NCBI GenBank assembly: GCA_004295085.1
Contig: SHNF01000009.1
Location: 1-64,000, forward strand
Direction of reading: 5' to 3'
DNA: 64,000 nt
Origin: Planctomycetota bacterium
Lineage (GTDB): Bacteria > Planctomycetota > UBA1135
Shown here: one piece after another, positions 7,968-16,888 of the stretch
How positions within the stretch are numbered: position 1 is the stretch's first letter
Layout of the letters: every line of letters begins with the position of its first letter
Made by a program: the position numbers and the translations under genes
The notes under the pieces: generated by a model
Databases searched by the model: none
Told to the model about the DNA's origin: nothing
Seen by the model: the letters and a program-made list of their open reading frames with translations, nothing else

Positions 7968-10781
7968 ATGATCGGCGATCCCTCTCCCGTGGGACTGGAC
8001 GAGCTGCTGGAGCAGTCGGAGCGCGTGCGCTCCCTGGCCCGGAGCCTGCTGGGGCGCGAAGAGGATGCCGATGACGTGGTCCAGGATGCCCTGGCGATGG
8101 CGCTGCAGCGCCCTCCGCGTGGTCCTGGCCCGAAGGGAGGCTGGTTCCGCCGGGTGGCACGCAACCTGTCCCTGAACCTGCGGCGCGCGCAGCGCCGCCG
8201 GAGCCGGCGGGAGGCCGAGGCGGCGCGGCCGGAGATGCTGGACGCGCCGGACGTGCTCGAGAAGGCGGAAATCCACCGCGAGCTGATCCAGGCCTTGATG
8301 GATCTTGGCGAGCCGTATCGCACGGTCCTCCTCCTGCACTACTTCGAAGGAAAGAGCGTCCGCCACGTCGCCCGGGCGCGCGGCATGCAGGAGTCCGCCG
8401 TCCGCACCCTGCTCAGCCGCGGGCGCGCGCGCCTGCGGGAAGCGCTGGAGGCGCGGCATGGCCGCGACGGGCTGCGCGCGCTGCTGCTCGCCCTGGTGGC
8501 CGATTGGCCTCACGCTCCGCCAGCCTTGCTGGCTCCGCCGCTCTCGCAGTGGCTGCGGATTGCCGCCCTGTTTCTCCTGATTGCCGGCGGTGGCGCTACG
8601 GCCTGGACGCTGTGGTCGGCCAGAGGCGACGACGCCGGCGTCACGGCGGTGCAGGGCGCCGTCTCTGCGACCGCCATCCTGGATGCCGGGGAGCAGCCGG
8701 CGGCAATCACCACGTCGACGCGCGCGCGAGAGACCCTGCCAGGGGTGGATTCCGTGGATCCGGAGCGGGACCTCCGCGGCGTGGTCGTGACCACCGCCGG
8801 CGATGCCATCGCCGGCGCTCGGTTGACGGTCGTCCTGCCGCTGGACCGGCAGGTCCCCGGGATGCTGGACTCCGATCAGCACGAGGAGCGGGCCGTTGCG
8901 GAGGCTGTCAGCGCCCCGGATGGCAGCTTCCGCTTCCGGCTGGAGCCTGGAAAGGTCTACGATCTCAGCGCCGAGGCGCGAGGCTTCGCGTTCACGCGGC
9001 TTCCCGGACTGTACGCGGGTGAGGAGCTGACCGTCGCGATGGCGCAGGCCGCCTCGGTCTACGGCCGCATCACGGACGCGCGCAGCGGCGCGCCGATCGC
9101 CGGCGCCACGGTGGAAGCCTGGAAAGCGCCGATATGGGTGCCCGGCGACCACCGGGCCGCGGCTGTCTCCGATGCCGGTGGTTTCTTCCACTTGCAGGCG
9201 CTGCGCCCGGACCTGTTCACGTTGAAGGTTGATGCAGCGGGTTACGCCAAGGACTGGGGCAGCCAATCCATCCTGCTCGCCGAAGGCGAGCAGCGGCGCA
9301 TGGACTTGACGCTCGATCCGGGCACGAGCATCCGCGGGCGCGTGGCCGACGGCCGGACCGGCGCGGCGATCGCAGGCGCCCTGGTGCGGCTGCGCACCGG
9401 AGGCGCGCACAACGTCGCCGGCACGGATGACGAGGGCCGCTACGTGCTGCGCGGCGTGCCGGCGGGCTATGACGACAACATGGTGGTCGAGGCACGGGGC
9501 TACGGCCAGTTCTCCTTCCGTGTCTACAAGGTGCCGGAAACCGGGCTGGATCAGGATGTCCTGCTGCAGCCCGGCCGGCGTGCGCACGGACGCGTCGTGA
9601 ATCGCGACGGCGTGGCCGTCGCCGGCGCGTACGTGACAGCCGGCGCTTACGCGCTGCGCGACGGCGACTCTCATGCCGATGCGCGGCGCGCGCGCACCGG
9701 CGCCGATGGCCGCTTCGAGCTTGCTGACCTGCGCGGCGACCTGCGGCACACGCTGATGGTCCATGCCGGCGGCCTGGCGACCACCGTGCACGACTTTCCG
9801 GCCGATGAGTGGGCCACGCTCGACCTGGATCTCGGCGAGATCGTCCTGGAGCGGCCCGCGGCCATCTCCGGCCGACTGGTCAACCCGCAGGGGCGTCCCC
9901 TTCCCGACTTGTGGGTGCTGCTCAGCGGCGAGCCGCGGCGCCGCGACGAGCTCGGCCCTGCGCTCGAGGGCAACCAGGGATACGTCACGCAGGAAGGGCT
10001 CGGCTTCGGGAGGATCCTTGCGCGCACCGATGCCCGCGGGCGTTTCGCCTTCGGCGCTCTTCCGTCCGGCAGCTACATCCTCGACGCCGGCAGCAAGGGC
10101 TTCGCCCGGCGCGCGGAGCTGGAGCTGCAACTCGAAGAGGGCGAGCAACGGACCGGCGTCGAGCTGGCCCTGGACGTCGGCCTGGTGATCGACGGTGTGG
10201 TGGTGGACCGGCAGGGTCGGCCGCTGCCGTCCGCGACGGTCGAGGTTTACCCGAGTGAGCAGCCCTTGCATCGACAGGCCTACAACCTCGCCGGAGCGGA
10301 TGGCCGGTTCCGGCTGAGCGGACTGGAGCCGGGCTCGTACACACTGTGTGCCACCCGCGGCTTCGGTCATTCCTACGATGCCGATGGTGGGCGCCGGCTG
10401 TTCGGCGCGGCCCGGTTGGCGGGCATCGCGGCCGGCGCGCACGACGTCATGCTGGTCCTGCCGGATGCGGCGGCGATCTCCGGCACGGTGCTCGGACCGG
10501 ATGGACAGCCACTCGTCGGGGCGAGCGTGCTCCTGCTCCTGGAGGAACAGCCGGGAAGCATGAGGATGATGTGCAGCACCGACCGCGACGGGCGCTTCGC
10601 GGTAGCGGCCGCCGAGGGCTCGCGGGTGAGCCTGGTGTTTCACCCGCCGTATGGACCCATCGGCGGCTACCTGCCCGTGCTCGACGCGAGCGGACAGTGG
10701 GACCCGAGCTATGACGTCACGCTGGAGAACGTGGCCGCGGGTACCGAAGGCCTTGTCGTGCGCCTGACGAGGCTGCCGTAG
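7968..10781 (+). CDS. ECF sigma factor fused to a membrane anchor and carboxypeptidase-regulatory-like repeats (copy A)
   Basis: The 937-residue protein joins three parts. Residues ~10-165 form an ECF sigma factor: region 2 (SLARSLLGREEDADDVVQDALAM) and region 4 (LGEPYRTVLLLHYFEGKSVRHVA, then SAVRTLLSRGRARL). Residues ~192-216 form one transmembrane helix. The rest, predicted outside, contains seven repeats of the CarboxypepD_reg/Ig-like type, each opening with a motif such as GRVxDxxGxPIAGA. The ATG at 7968 was chosen because upstream codons are not sigma-like; a TAGCCT hexamer lies 30 bp before it. No anti-sigma gene is adjacent, so the outer repeats or regulated proteolysis may control the sigma part (inference). 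Confidence 0.85.
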   Translation: MIGDPSPVGLDELLEQSERVRSLARSLLGREEDADDVVQDALAMALQRPPRGPGPKGGWFRRVARNLSLNLRRAQRRRSRREAEAARPEMLDAPDVLEKAEIHRELIQALMDLGEPYRTVLLLHYFEGKSVRHVARARGMQESAVRTLLSRGRARLREALEARHGRDGLRALLLALVADWPHAPPALLAPPLSQWLRIAALFLLIAGGGATAWTLWSARGDDAGVTAVQGAVSATAILDAGEQPAAITTSTRARETLPGVDSVDPERDLRGVVVTTAGDAIAGARLTVVLPLDRQVPGMLDSDQHEERAVAEAVSAPDGSFRFRLEPGKVYDLSAEARGFAFTRLPGLYAGEELTVAMAQAASVYGRITDARSGAPIAGATVEAWKAPIWVPGDHRAAAVSDAGGFFHLQALRPDLFTLKVDAAGYAKDWGSQSILLAEGEQRRMDLTLDPGTSIRGRVADGRTGAAIAGALVRLRTGGAHNVAGTDDEGRYVLRGVPAGYDDNMVVEARGYGQFSFRVYKVPETGLDQDVLLQPGRRAHGRVVNRDGVAVAGAYVTAGAYALRDGDSHADARRARTGADGRFELADLRGDLRHTLMVHAGGLATTVHDFPADEWATLDLDLGEIVLERPAAISGRLVNPQGRPLPDLWVLLSGEPRRRDELGPALEGNQGYVTQEGLGFGRILARTDARGRFAFGALPSGSYILDAGSKGFARRAELELQLEEGEQRTGVELALDVGLVIDGVVVDRQGRPLPSATVEVYPSEQPLHRQAYNLAGADGRFRLSGLEPGSYTLCATRGFGHSYDADGGRRLFGAARLAGIAAGAHDVMLVLPDAAAISGTVLGPDGQPLVGASVLLLLEEQPGSMRMMCSTDRDGRFAVAAAEGSRVSLVFHPPYGPIGGYLPVLDASGQWDPSYDVTLENVAAGTEGLVVRLTRLP

Positions 10782-10794
10782 GCGCAGCCGCCGG

Positions 10795-10979
10795 ATACTG
10801 GCCCCCTTGAGTGGGTCACGCAGAACGCCGCGCGTTGTGGCAGCTGGAGTTAGGCACGCTTCCATGCGTGCGGCTGGCCGCGAGGGCGGAAGCACCCTGG
10901 CGCAATGCCTAAGTGCATTTAGAAGCAGGCTTTGCGCGAGCACCTGTGCACATGATGCCCACCCAAGGGGGCCAGCATT
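10795..10979. mobile_element. Possible 185-bp MITE-like element with terminal inverted repeats
   Basis: The left end (10795-10817) and the reverse complement of the right end (10954-10979) match at 18 of 20 positions around the core TGGCCCCCTT. The interior has no gene and contains a smaller hairpin (GCACGC...GCGTGC). It fills nearly the whole gap between the convergent sigma genes A and B, and its right end abuts the stop codon of B. A third copy of the end sequence is at 134-159. No clear target-site duplication was seen. The alternative is a pair of shared 3'-end processing or termination signals. Confidence 0.45.
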
Positions 10980-13750
10980 CAGGGTTCCGTCCCGATTCTC
11001 AGCTCCTGCACGCCGCCGAGCGGCTGGCGCAGGTCGAGGGTGAACTCGCCCAGGAGCTCGTTCTCGAGGCCCAGCACGCGCAGCGCCAGCCGGCACGCAG
11101 GCACGTCCAGCAGGCTGGCGCGGCCGTTCTCGTCGGCCACCGCCTTGGGCGTGGTGCCGAGCGGCACGCGGAACGCAACCTCGCGCCCGTCTTCCGTGGT
11201 GGCGGTGATCCCGGACCAGGGCAGGGGCTTGCCCGCGGAATCCAGCACCAGCACCTCGACGGCGCGGGCCGGCCACAGGCGGATGTCCCACTCGCGCGGA
11301 AAGTCCTCCGCCGCGCGCTCCCAGCGCCATGCGGCGTAGCCATCGGCCCGCGCGGACAGCGCCGCGAACTCGCTTGCGTCCACGCCGCGCACCTCGAAGC
11401 GCCCGGCGGCGTCCTCCACGGTGGCGACGTCGCCGAGGATGTAAGGTCCGTCCAGGCGCGAAACGCCGATGTCGAAGCGCGGCAGCGGCGCGCCGGTGAC
11501 GGCGTCCAGCACGCGGCCGCGCAGGGACGTCATGGAGTCGAGCCCGTCCCCCAGGACCAGGACCAGGTCCTCGCTTCCCGCCTCGGCATCGAGCACGGCG
11601 GCCGCGCCCGGAGTCCCGGGTACGAGCACGCGGATGCGGTAGCGGCCCGGGTTCAGCCGGTCGAAGCGGAACCGGCCTGCGGGATCCGTGGTCCCCTGGC
11701 CGGCGCCGATGATCTCCTCCAGGCGCACGCCGGTCTGCGGGTCGGATTCACCGGGCGGCGGCACGCGCACGGCGCCGGCCAGGCGCAGTCTGGCTCCGGC
11801 CACCGGGGCGCCGCCCGCGTCCAGCACGCGTCCGGCCAGGACTCGCGCCGGCTCGAGGCGCACTTCCACCGGATCCATGCCGGGGGCGAGCCGCAGCGGG
11901 CGCAGCACCTGTGCGGCGAAGCCGGCGGCGTGCGCGATCAGCACCGCGTCCGAGTCGGGCTCGCGCGCGAGGAACTGGAATCCGCCGGTCTCGTCGGTGA
12001 TACCGGAATGGCCGTAGCTGTCGCTGCGCGTCTTGCAGTGCCAGGTGGCGCCGGCGATGGGCCGGCCCGCGGCGTCCAGCACCACGCCCCTGACCTCCAG
12101 GCCGTCGTCGAACACGATCTCGACCCAGTCCTGCGCGTCCGCTACCAGCACCTGCTGGTCGGGATGACCGTGCCAGCGCGCGTAAAGCGTGCGTTCGCCG
12201 GCGGGCAGGTCCAGCGCGAACCCGCCGTCGGCGCCGCTCGCGGCCTGGAGTTCCACGCCGCCGCCGTCGGCCACCTCGAAGCCGTCTCCGATCTGCAGCT
12301 TGCTGAACACGCGGTACGCGGAGACCGCGCGCAGCTCCACCCCGGCGATGGGCCGGCCGGCGCTGTCCACCACGCGCCCGCGCAGGCTGCGGGCGGGACA
12401 GACCCGCAGCTCGATGCCGGTGGCGCGCGCCAGCGAGCCGAGCTTGCCGGTGACGCAGCTCGCAGGCAGCGCCCCGGCGGCGCGCGCAGCCAGGTGGAAC
12501 TGTCCGCGCAGGCCTTCCAGCACGAAGCGGCCGGCGCCGTCGCTGAGCGCGCTGCGGTGCGGCGCGACCACCCAGCGCACCTGGCCGCGGTAAGGCCTGT
12601 GCCAGGCCAGGACCTCGGCGCCCGCAACGGGCCGGCCTTCCAGGTCCAGCACCACGCCCTCGGCGGCGCCCGGCTGCGGCACGGTGAGGTTGATCTCCAG
12701 GGTCTCACCGGCGGGCATGGGCCGCGGCGCTTCTTCGTACCAATCGAGCACCGGAACGTCGGGCCCGGGCATCGCGCTCAGGTAGGGAACCAGCGCCGCG
12801 CCGGACATCTCGAGCACCCAGTCGCCGCCGCCGTCGGTCGCGCCCTCGGCGAACTGCCATTCGTCGGTGCCGGCCAGGCTCCAGGTCGCATGGAAGGCGA
12901 TGCCGGCGAGCGGCAACCCAGTGTTCTCCTCCTGCACGTGCACCTTGAGCCGGCTGCGCGCCGGAGCGGCGACGGCGCCGCCGCCCGGCGCCGGCGCGGC
13001 GACTGCAACCGCGGGTGCGCGCGCCGCCTCCGCGCCCGGGAGCGCGGCCTCTTCCGCCGGCCGCTCCTTCCCGTGTGCGGCCGGCGCCGGCGCGACCGCG
13101 GCGACGCCGCCCGCTTCCGACTCGGCGCCCGCGCGCAGCCACCACAAGCCGAGGGCGGCCGCCACTACGGCGGCCGCGGCGATCTTCAAGCCGGTGCTCA
13201 CGAGCAGACCTCCGCTGAGGGCCAGGGCGGCCAGGCGCGCGCGGGCCTGTTCGGGCCCGTAGTCGCGCTCCAGGCGCAGCCGCAGTTGCTCGAGGCCACG
13301 GTGCAGTCGCTGGCGCACGGCTTCGGGCGTGATCTGCAGGCGCCGCGCGATCGCGCGCGGCGGCAGCCCGTCGAAGTAGTACAGCAGGACCGGAGTGCGG
13401 TGGATCTCACGCAGCTCCCAGACCGCCTCGACCAGGCGCCGCTGCAGCGCGGCGCGCTCCAGACTGTCTTCCACGGACGGCTGCGCTTCGCTGCGCGCCG
13501 CGCGCGCCTGGCGTGCGCGCCGGTGCGCCTCGCCGCGATGCAGCGCCGCGGCTGCGTTGCGCGCCACGCGCGCCAGCCAGCCGGCCGCAGCCTCGGAGGA
13601 GCGCGGCGGACGCCGCAGGGCCGCCACCCAGGTCTCCTGCACCAGGTCGTCGGCCGTGGCCTCGTCGGCCACCAGCCCGCGCGCCAGCGCCCGCACCCAG
13701 GCCGCGTGGCGGAGCAGGTGCTCCAGCTCGGTCGAGGGCGTGGAACTCAT
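10979..13750 (-). CDS. ECF sigma factor fused to a membrane anchor and carboxypeptidase-regulatory-like repeats (copy B)
   Basis: 923 residues. Sigma region 2 (RHAAWVRALARGLVADEATADDLVQETWVAAL) and region 4 (REIHRTPVLLYYFDGLPPRAIARRLQITPEAVRQRLHR) occupy the first ~165 residues. One hydrophobic helix at ~180-204 is followed by a Pro/Ala linker and about seven Gly-Arg-Val type beta repeats. Copy B and copy C share the same architecture and similar repeat order, so they are tandem paralogues; copy A is more divergent. The start (ATG at 13750) is the second in-frame Met and gives the normal sigma N-terminus. Genes B and C are co-oriented with a 90-bp gap and may be co-transcribed. Confidence 0.85.
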   Translation of the reverse strand: MSSTPSTELEHLLRHAAWVRALARGLVADEATADDLVQETWVAALRRPPRSSEAAAGWLARVARNAAAALHRGEAHRRARQARAARSEAQPSVEDSLERAALQRRLVEAVWELREIHRTPVLLYYFDGLPPRAIARRLQITPEAVRQRLHRGLEQLRLRLERDYGPEQARARLAALALSGGLLVSTGLKIAAAAVVAAALGLWWLRAGAESEAGGVAAVAPAPAAHGKERPAEEAALPGAEAARAPAVAVAAPAPGGGAVAAPARSRLKVHVQEENTGLPLAGIAFHATWSLAGTDEWQFAEGATDGGGDWVLEMSGAALVPYLSAMPGPDVPVLDWYEEAPRPMPAGETLEINLTVPQPGAAEGVVLDLEGRPVAGAEVLAWHRPYRGQVRWVVAPHRSALSDGAGRFVLEGLRGQFHLAARAAGALPASCVTGKLGSLARATGIELRVCPARSLRGRVVDSAGRPIAGVELRAVSAYRVFSKLQIGDGFEVADGGGVELQAASGADGGFALDLPAGERTLYARWHGHPDQQVLVADAQDWVEIVFDDGLEVRGVVLDAAGRPIAGATWHCKTRSDSYGHSGITDETGGFQFLAREPDSDAVLIAHAAGFAAQVLRPLRLAPGMDPVEVRLEPARVLAGRVLDAGGAPVAGARLRLAGAVRVPPPGESDPQTGVRLEEIIGAGQGTTDPAGRFRFDRLNPGRYRIRVLVPGTPGAAAVLDAEAGSEDLVLVLGDGLDSMTSLRGRVLDAVTGAPLPRFDIGVSRLDGPYILGDVATVEDAAGRFEVRGVDASEFAALSARADGYAAWRWERAAEDFPREWDIRLWPARAVEVLVLDSAGKPLPWSGITATTEDGREVAFRVPLGTTPKAVADENGRASLLDVPACRLALRVLGLENELLGEFTLDLRQPLGGVQELRIGTEP

Positions 13751-13840
13751 GGCCTCAGCCTGAAGATGCAGGGACCGCCCCAACGTGACCGCTGCAGTGA
13801 GACCATTCCGCGGAGGCCAGGGAGGCCGGAAAGGCCGGCG

Positions 13841-16594
13841 TCAGAGCCGCAGCTCCTGGATTCCTTCCAGGGGAAGCGTCAGGTCCAGCGGAAACTCCAG
13901 CGGGGGGCCGCCGTCCGGCGGCGACACGAGCAGCGTCACCACCGCATCGGGCAGGCCGCGCAGCAGGGCCTCGCCCTGCGCATCGGTGTCGACGGAGGTG
14001 CCCCAGCCGAAAACGTCGGGAACGCGCAGCCGCAGCGTGCGCCCATCGGCGTCGCGCGCGGCCACTTCCGCCGCGGCCAGCGGCGCGCCCGCGGGCGAGA
14101 GGACGCGCACGCGCGCCGATCGCTCGGCCAGCAGCTGCACCTCCAGATCCAGGAAGCCAGCCGCGGCGGTGTCCACGTCGCGGCGCCATTCCGCATACCC
14201 TTCCGCGCTGACCGTGATGCTGCGCACGCGCTCCGGATCCTGCCCGGGCAGCGTGAAGAATCCCTCGGAGTCCTGGAACTCCTCGAACGCGCCCCAGGAA
14301 CGCCGCAGCTCCACCATCACGGTGAAGCGGGGCACCGGGGTGCCGCCGCGGGCGTCCGTCACCCGCCCGCGCACGGTCAGGAGACGCTCCAGGCCGTCGC
14401 CGAGCACGATGTGCAGGTCTTCGGCGCCGGCGTGCACCTCGGTGAAGGCCTGCGGATGCTTGCTGCCGAGCGGAACCACCCACAGGCGATACACCGCGTC
14501 CTGGAGGCCGCCGATGCGGAACAAGCCGGCCTCATCGGTCTTCATGTCCTCGAAGCCGAACATGCCGCTCGCGCCGGCCAGCCAGGGATTGCCGGCGGAA
14601 TCGGCCGGGCTCGCCACATCCAGGCGCAGCCGGGCGAAGCCGGCGGGCGCGCCGGCAGCGTCCACGACCTTGCCGGCCAGCACGCGCTCCGGCGCCAGGC
14701 GCACCTGCAGCGGCGCGGCCGCCGGCTCCAGCGGCACCGATTCCAGCACGACCGGAGCGTAGCCGTCCCGGCGCACCGAGAGCGTCCCGCTGTCGGGAGC
14801 GTCCTGCAGGTGCAGCGTGAAGTTGCCGGCGGCGTCCGTGCGCGCCATCGGCGGCCACGAGCCGCGGGCATGCGGGAACAGTTGCACGTGCGCGCCCGCC
14901 ACCGCCGCGCCCTCCAGGTCCAGGACCTGCCCGCTCAGCGTGACGCCGTCCTCCAGCACGATGTCCGCCCAGTGTTGGTCCGGCGCCAGCCTGATGCTGG
15001 TGCCGCGCACGCTCAGCGTGACCTTGCGCGAGGCCGGCATGGACAGCGCGAAACGCCCATCCGCGTCGGTGCGCACGTGGAACGCGGGCGTGCCGCGGCT
15101 GCGCCACTGGTAGCCGTCGCCGGCCTGTTCCGGATCCCGGCGCTCGAAGGCGCTCACGGCCTCGATCTTGGCGTTCGCCACGGCCTCGCCCTGGGCGGTG
15201 CGCACACGGCCCGCGAGCGCGCGTGGCGCCTCCACGGACAGCTCCAGACCGCTCAGGGACGCGCCCGATTCGAGCCGCCCCTCGATGCTGCGCGTCGGCA
15301 GCAGCTCGCCCGCCCGCGCCGCCAGCCAGAATTCCCCGGCCAGGCCTTCCAGTCGGAAGCGGCCCTCCGCGTCGGCGACCGTGCGGCGATCCGCGCGGTC
15401 CTCCAGCCAGTCCGGGCGCGCCACGGCCATCCAGCCCAGGACCTCGGCACCTGGGACCGGCCGGCCTTCGAGGTCCTGCACCACTCCTTCCAGCACTCCC
15501 GGGCGCGGCAGGCGCAGGAGCAGGTCCTGGACGGCGCCCGGACTGAGGTCCTCGAACTCCATCTGGAAGTGGCCGGGCGTCACGGCGGTGGCCGACGCCC
15601 AGAGGGAATGCACCTCGGCCGGCGCAGACAGCTCCAGGTTCCACCGCCCTTCGTGGTCGCTGACGCCGGCGGTGCGCTCGATGGAGGACTCGCGCAGGGC
15701 CGTCCAGAACAACGCCAGCGGCACGCCCGGCACGGGCTCACCGGTGCCTTCCCAGAGCACCTGGATCCGCAACGTCGCCGTCGCCGGGGCAGCCGCTGGC
15801 GCGCTGACCGGCGCCGCCGCGCGCATATTCAGCCGTTGCGCGCTCGAGCTGCCGACCTCTTCCGCGCCCGGCGCCGGCTCCTCAGCCACCAGCGCCGCGC
15901 CCTGAAGCGGTGCCGCGGGCGCGGAGGCGGGCGCCGTGTGGCGCTCCCACCACACGATGCCGAAGACCACGAGCACGCCGGCGGCCAGTCCGGTCTTGAC
16001 CGCCGGACCCGCCAGGACTCCGGACTTCAGCAGCGTGGCGAGCCAGCCCGGCGGCGCCAGCGCCACGGCGGAAAGGCGCTTGCGCGTCTCCTCGCGCCCG
16101 AACTGGATCTCCAGGCGCTGGCGCAGCAGCGCGTGCGCGCGGTGCAGGCGGGTGCGCACGGTCGCTGCCGGGAGCCCGAGCTCGCGGGCGATCATCGTGG
16201 GCGTCAGATCCTCGAAGTAGCGCAGCATGACGGTGCTGCGGTACGGCTCCTCCAGCTCGATGACGGCCTGCACCACCTCTCGCAAGGTGACGGCGTGCTC
16301 GGCCAGCTCGGCCGCGGAGGGGCATTCGCCGGAGCGGGCGGCGCGTCCTTCCCGGCGCAGGCGGCGCACGTCGCCACGGTGGGAGCGCGCGGCCATGTGG
16401 CGCAGGACGCCGCCCAGCCAGCCGGAAACCGATGTCACCTGCTCGGGCTGGCGCTCCAGGGCCGCCAGGAAGGTGTCCTGGGCCAGGTCCTCGGCGGAAT
16501 CCGGGTCCGCGAGCAGGCTGTGCGCGACCGCACGCACCCATCCCGCGTGCGCCAGCAGCGCTTCGGTGTCCAGAACCGGCCGACTTTCCACCAT
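13841..16594 (-). CDS. ECF sigma factor fused to a membrane anchor and carboxypeptidase-regulatory-like repeats (copy C)
   Basis: 917 residues from the ATG at 16594. Sigma region 2 (AHSLLADPDSAEDLAQDTFLAALE) and region 4 (LEEPYRSTVMLRYFEDLTPTMIARELGLPAATVRTRLHRA) are well conserved. A hydrophobic helix at ~186-214 ends in WWERH, then comes an Ala/Pro-rich linker and about seven CarboxypepD_reg-like repeats. An in-frame ATG at 16681 would add 29 residues, but a TATGCT hexamer at 16677-16682 overlaps it and fits better as the -10 of this gene, with a ~75-nt leader. It is upstream of and parallel to copy B. Confidence 0.85.
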   Translation of the reverse strand: MVESRPVLDTEALLAHAGWVRAVAHSLLADPDSAEDLAQDTFLAALERQPEQVTSVSGWLGGVLRHMAARSHRGDVRRLRREGRAARSGECPSAAELAEHAVTLREVVQAVIELEEPYRSTVMLRYFEDLTPTMIARELGLPAATVRTRLHRAHALLRQRLEIQFGREETRKRLSAVALAPPGWLATLLKSGVLAGPAVKTGLAAGVLVVFGIVWWERHTAPASAPAAPLQGAALVAEEPAPGAEEVGSSSAQRLNMRAAAPVSAPAAAPATATLRIQVLWEGTGEPVPGVPLALFWTALRESSIERTAGVSDHEGRWNLELSAPAEVHSLWASATAVTPGHFQMEFEDLSPGAVQDLLLRLPRPGVLEGVVQDLEGRPVPGAEVLGWMAVARPDWLEDRADRRTVADAEGRFRLEGLAGEFWLAARAGELLPTRSIEGRLESGASLSGLELSVEAPRALAGRVRTAQGEAVANAKIEAVSAFERRDPEQAGDGYQWRSRGTPAFHVRTDADGRFALSMPASRKVTLSVRGTSIRLAPDQHWADIVLEDGVTLSGQVLDLEGAAVAGAHVQLFPHARGSWPPMARTDAAGNFTLHLQDAPDSGTLSVRRDGYAPVVLESVPLEPAAAPLQVRLAPERVLAGKVVDAAGAPAGFARLRLDVASPADSAGNPWLAGASGMFGFEDMKTDEAGLFRIGGLQDAVYRLWVVPLGSKHPQAFTEVHAGAEDLHIVLGDGLERLLTVRGRVTDARGGTPVPRFTVMVELRRSWGAFEEFQDSEGFFTLPGQDPERVRSITVSAEGYAEWRRDVDTAAAGFLDLEVQLLAERSARVRVLSPAGAPLAAAEVAARDADGRTLRLRVPDVFGWGTSVDTDAQGEALLRGLPDAVVTLLVSPPDGGPPLEFPLDLTLPLEGIQELRL

Positions 16595-16717
16595 TGACTC
16601 CGTGGCCGCGGCCGCTGTGCCCGTTTCAGGGCCTTTTTGGAGAGCTGCGAGAACGCAAGCCTCCGCCGCGGGCACCAGCATAACGGAGGCTCAAGTGCGT
16701 CCCACCGCGGGGGTAGC

Positions 16718-16732
16718 AATCCGAATCGGATT
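16718..16732. promoter_or_regulatory. Palindrome AATCCGA-A-TCGGATT upstream of sigma gene C
   Basis: A perfect 7-bp inverted repeat with a 1-bp spacer, 36 bp upstream of the proposed -10 (16677-16682) of sigma gene C. The position is right for an operator or activator site. No binding protein can be named. Confidence 0.35.
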
Positions 16733-16844
16733 CAGGGATGACTCGGGCCTCCTGTCCCTTGGCTGAGGTTCGGCGCCCGGTGCGCCGTTCCGGGACACAT
16801 CGACCTCCAGGATTCTCAAACGACCCCAGTGAGTGATTGGGCCG

Positions 16845-16873
16845 GCCGCCGGGTCCCCTCCCGGCGGCTTTTT
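16845..16873 (+). terminator. Strong intrinsic terminator on the plus strand without an obvious gene
   Basis: A perfect 9-bp GC stem (GCCGCCGGG / CCCGGCGGC, loop TCCCCT) followed directly by TTTTT. Read on the plus strand it is a textbook Rho-independent terminator, yet both flanking genes run on the minus strand. It may end a plus-strand small RNA from 16690-16844, or serve the HAF gene as a hairpin without U-tract. Confidence 0.65.
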
Positions 16874-16888
16874 CAGGTCCGCAGCAGG

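Noticed and set aside
10913-16597. 1894-codon open frame on the plus strand across sigma genes B and C
   Set aside because: It lies wholly opposite two genes with clear sigma and repeat domains; its product is low-complexity (H, Q, R, G-rich) and typical of antisense frames at high G+C.
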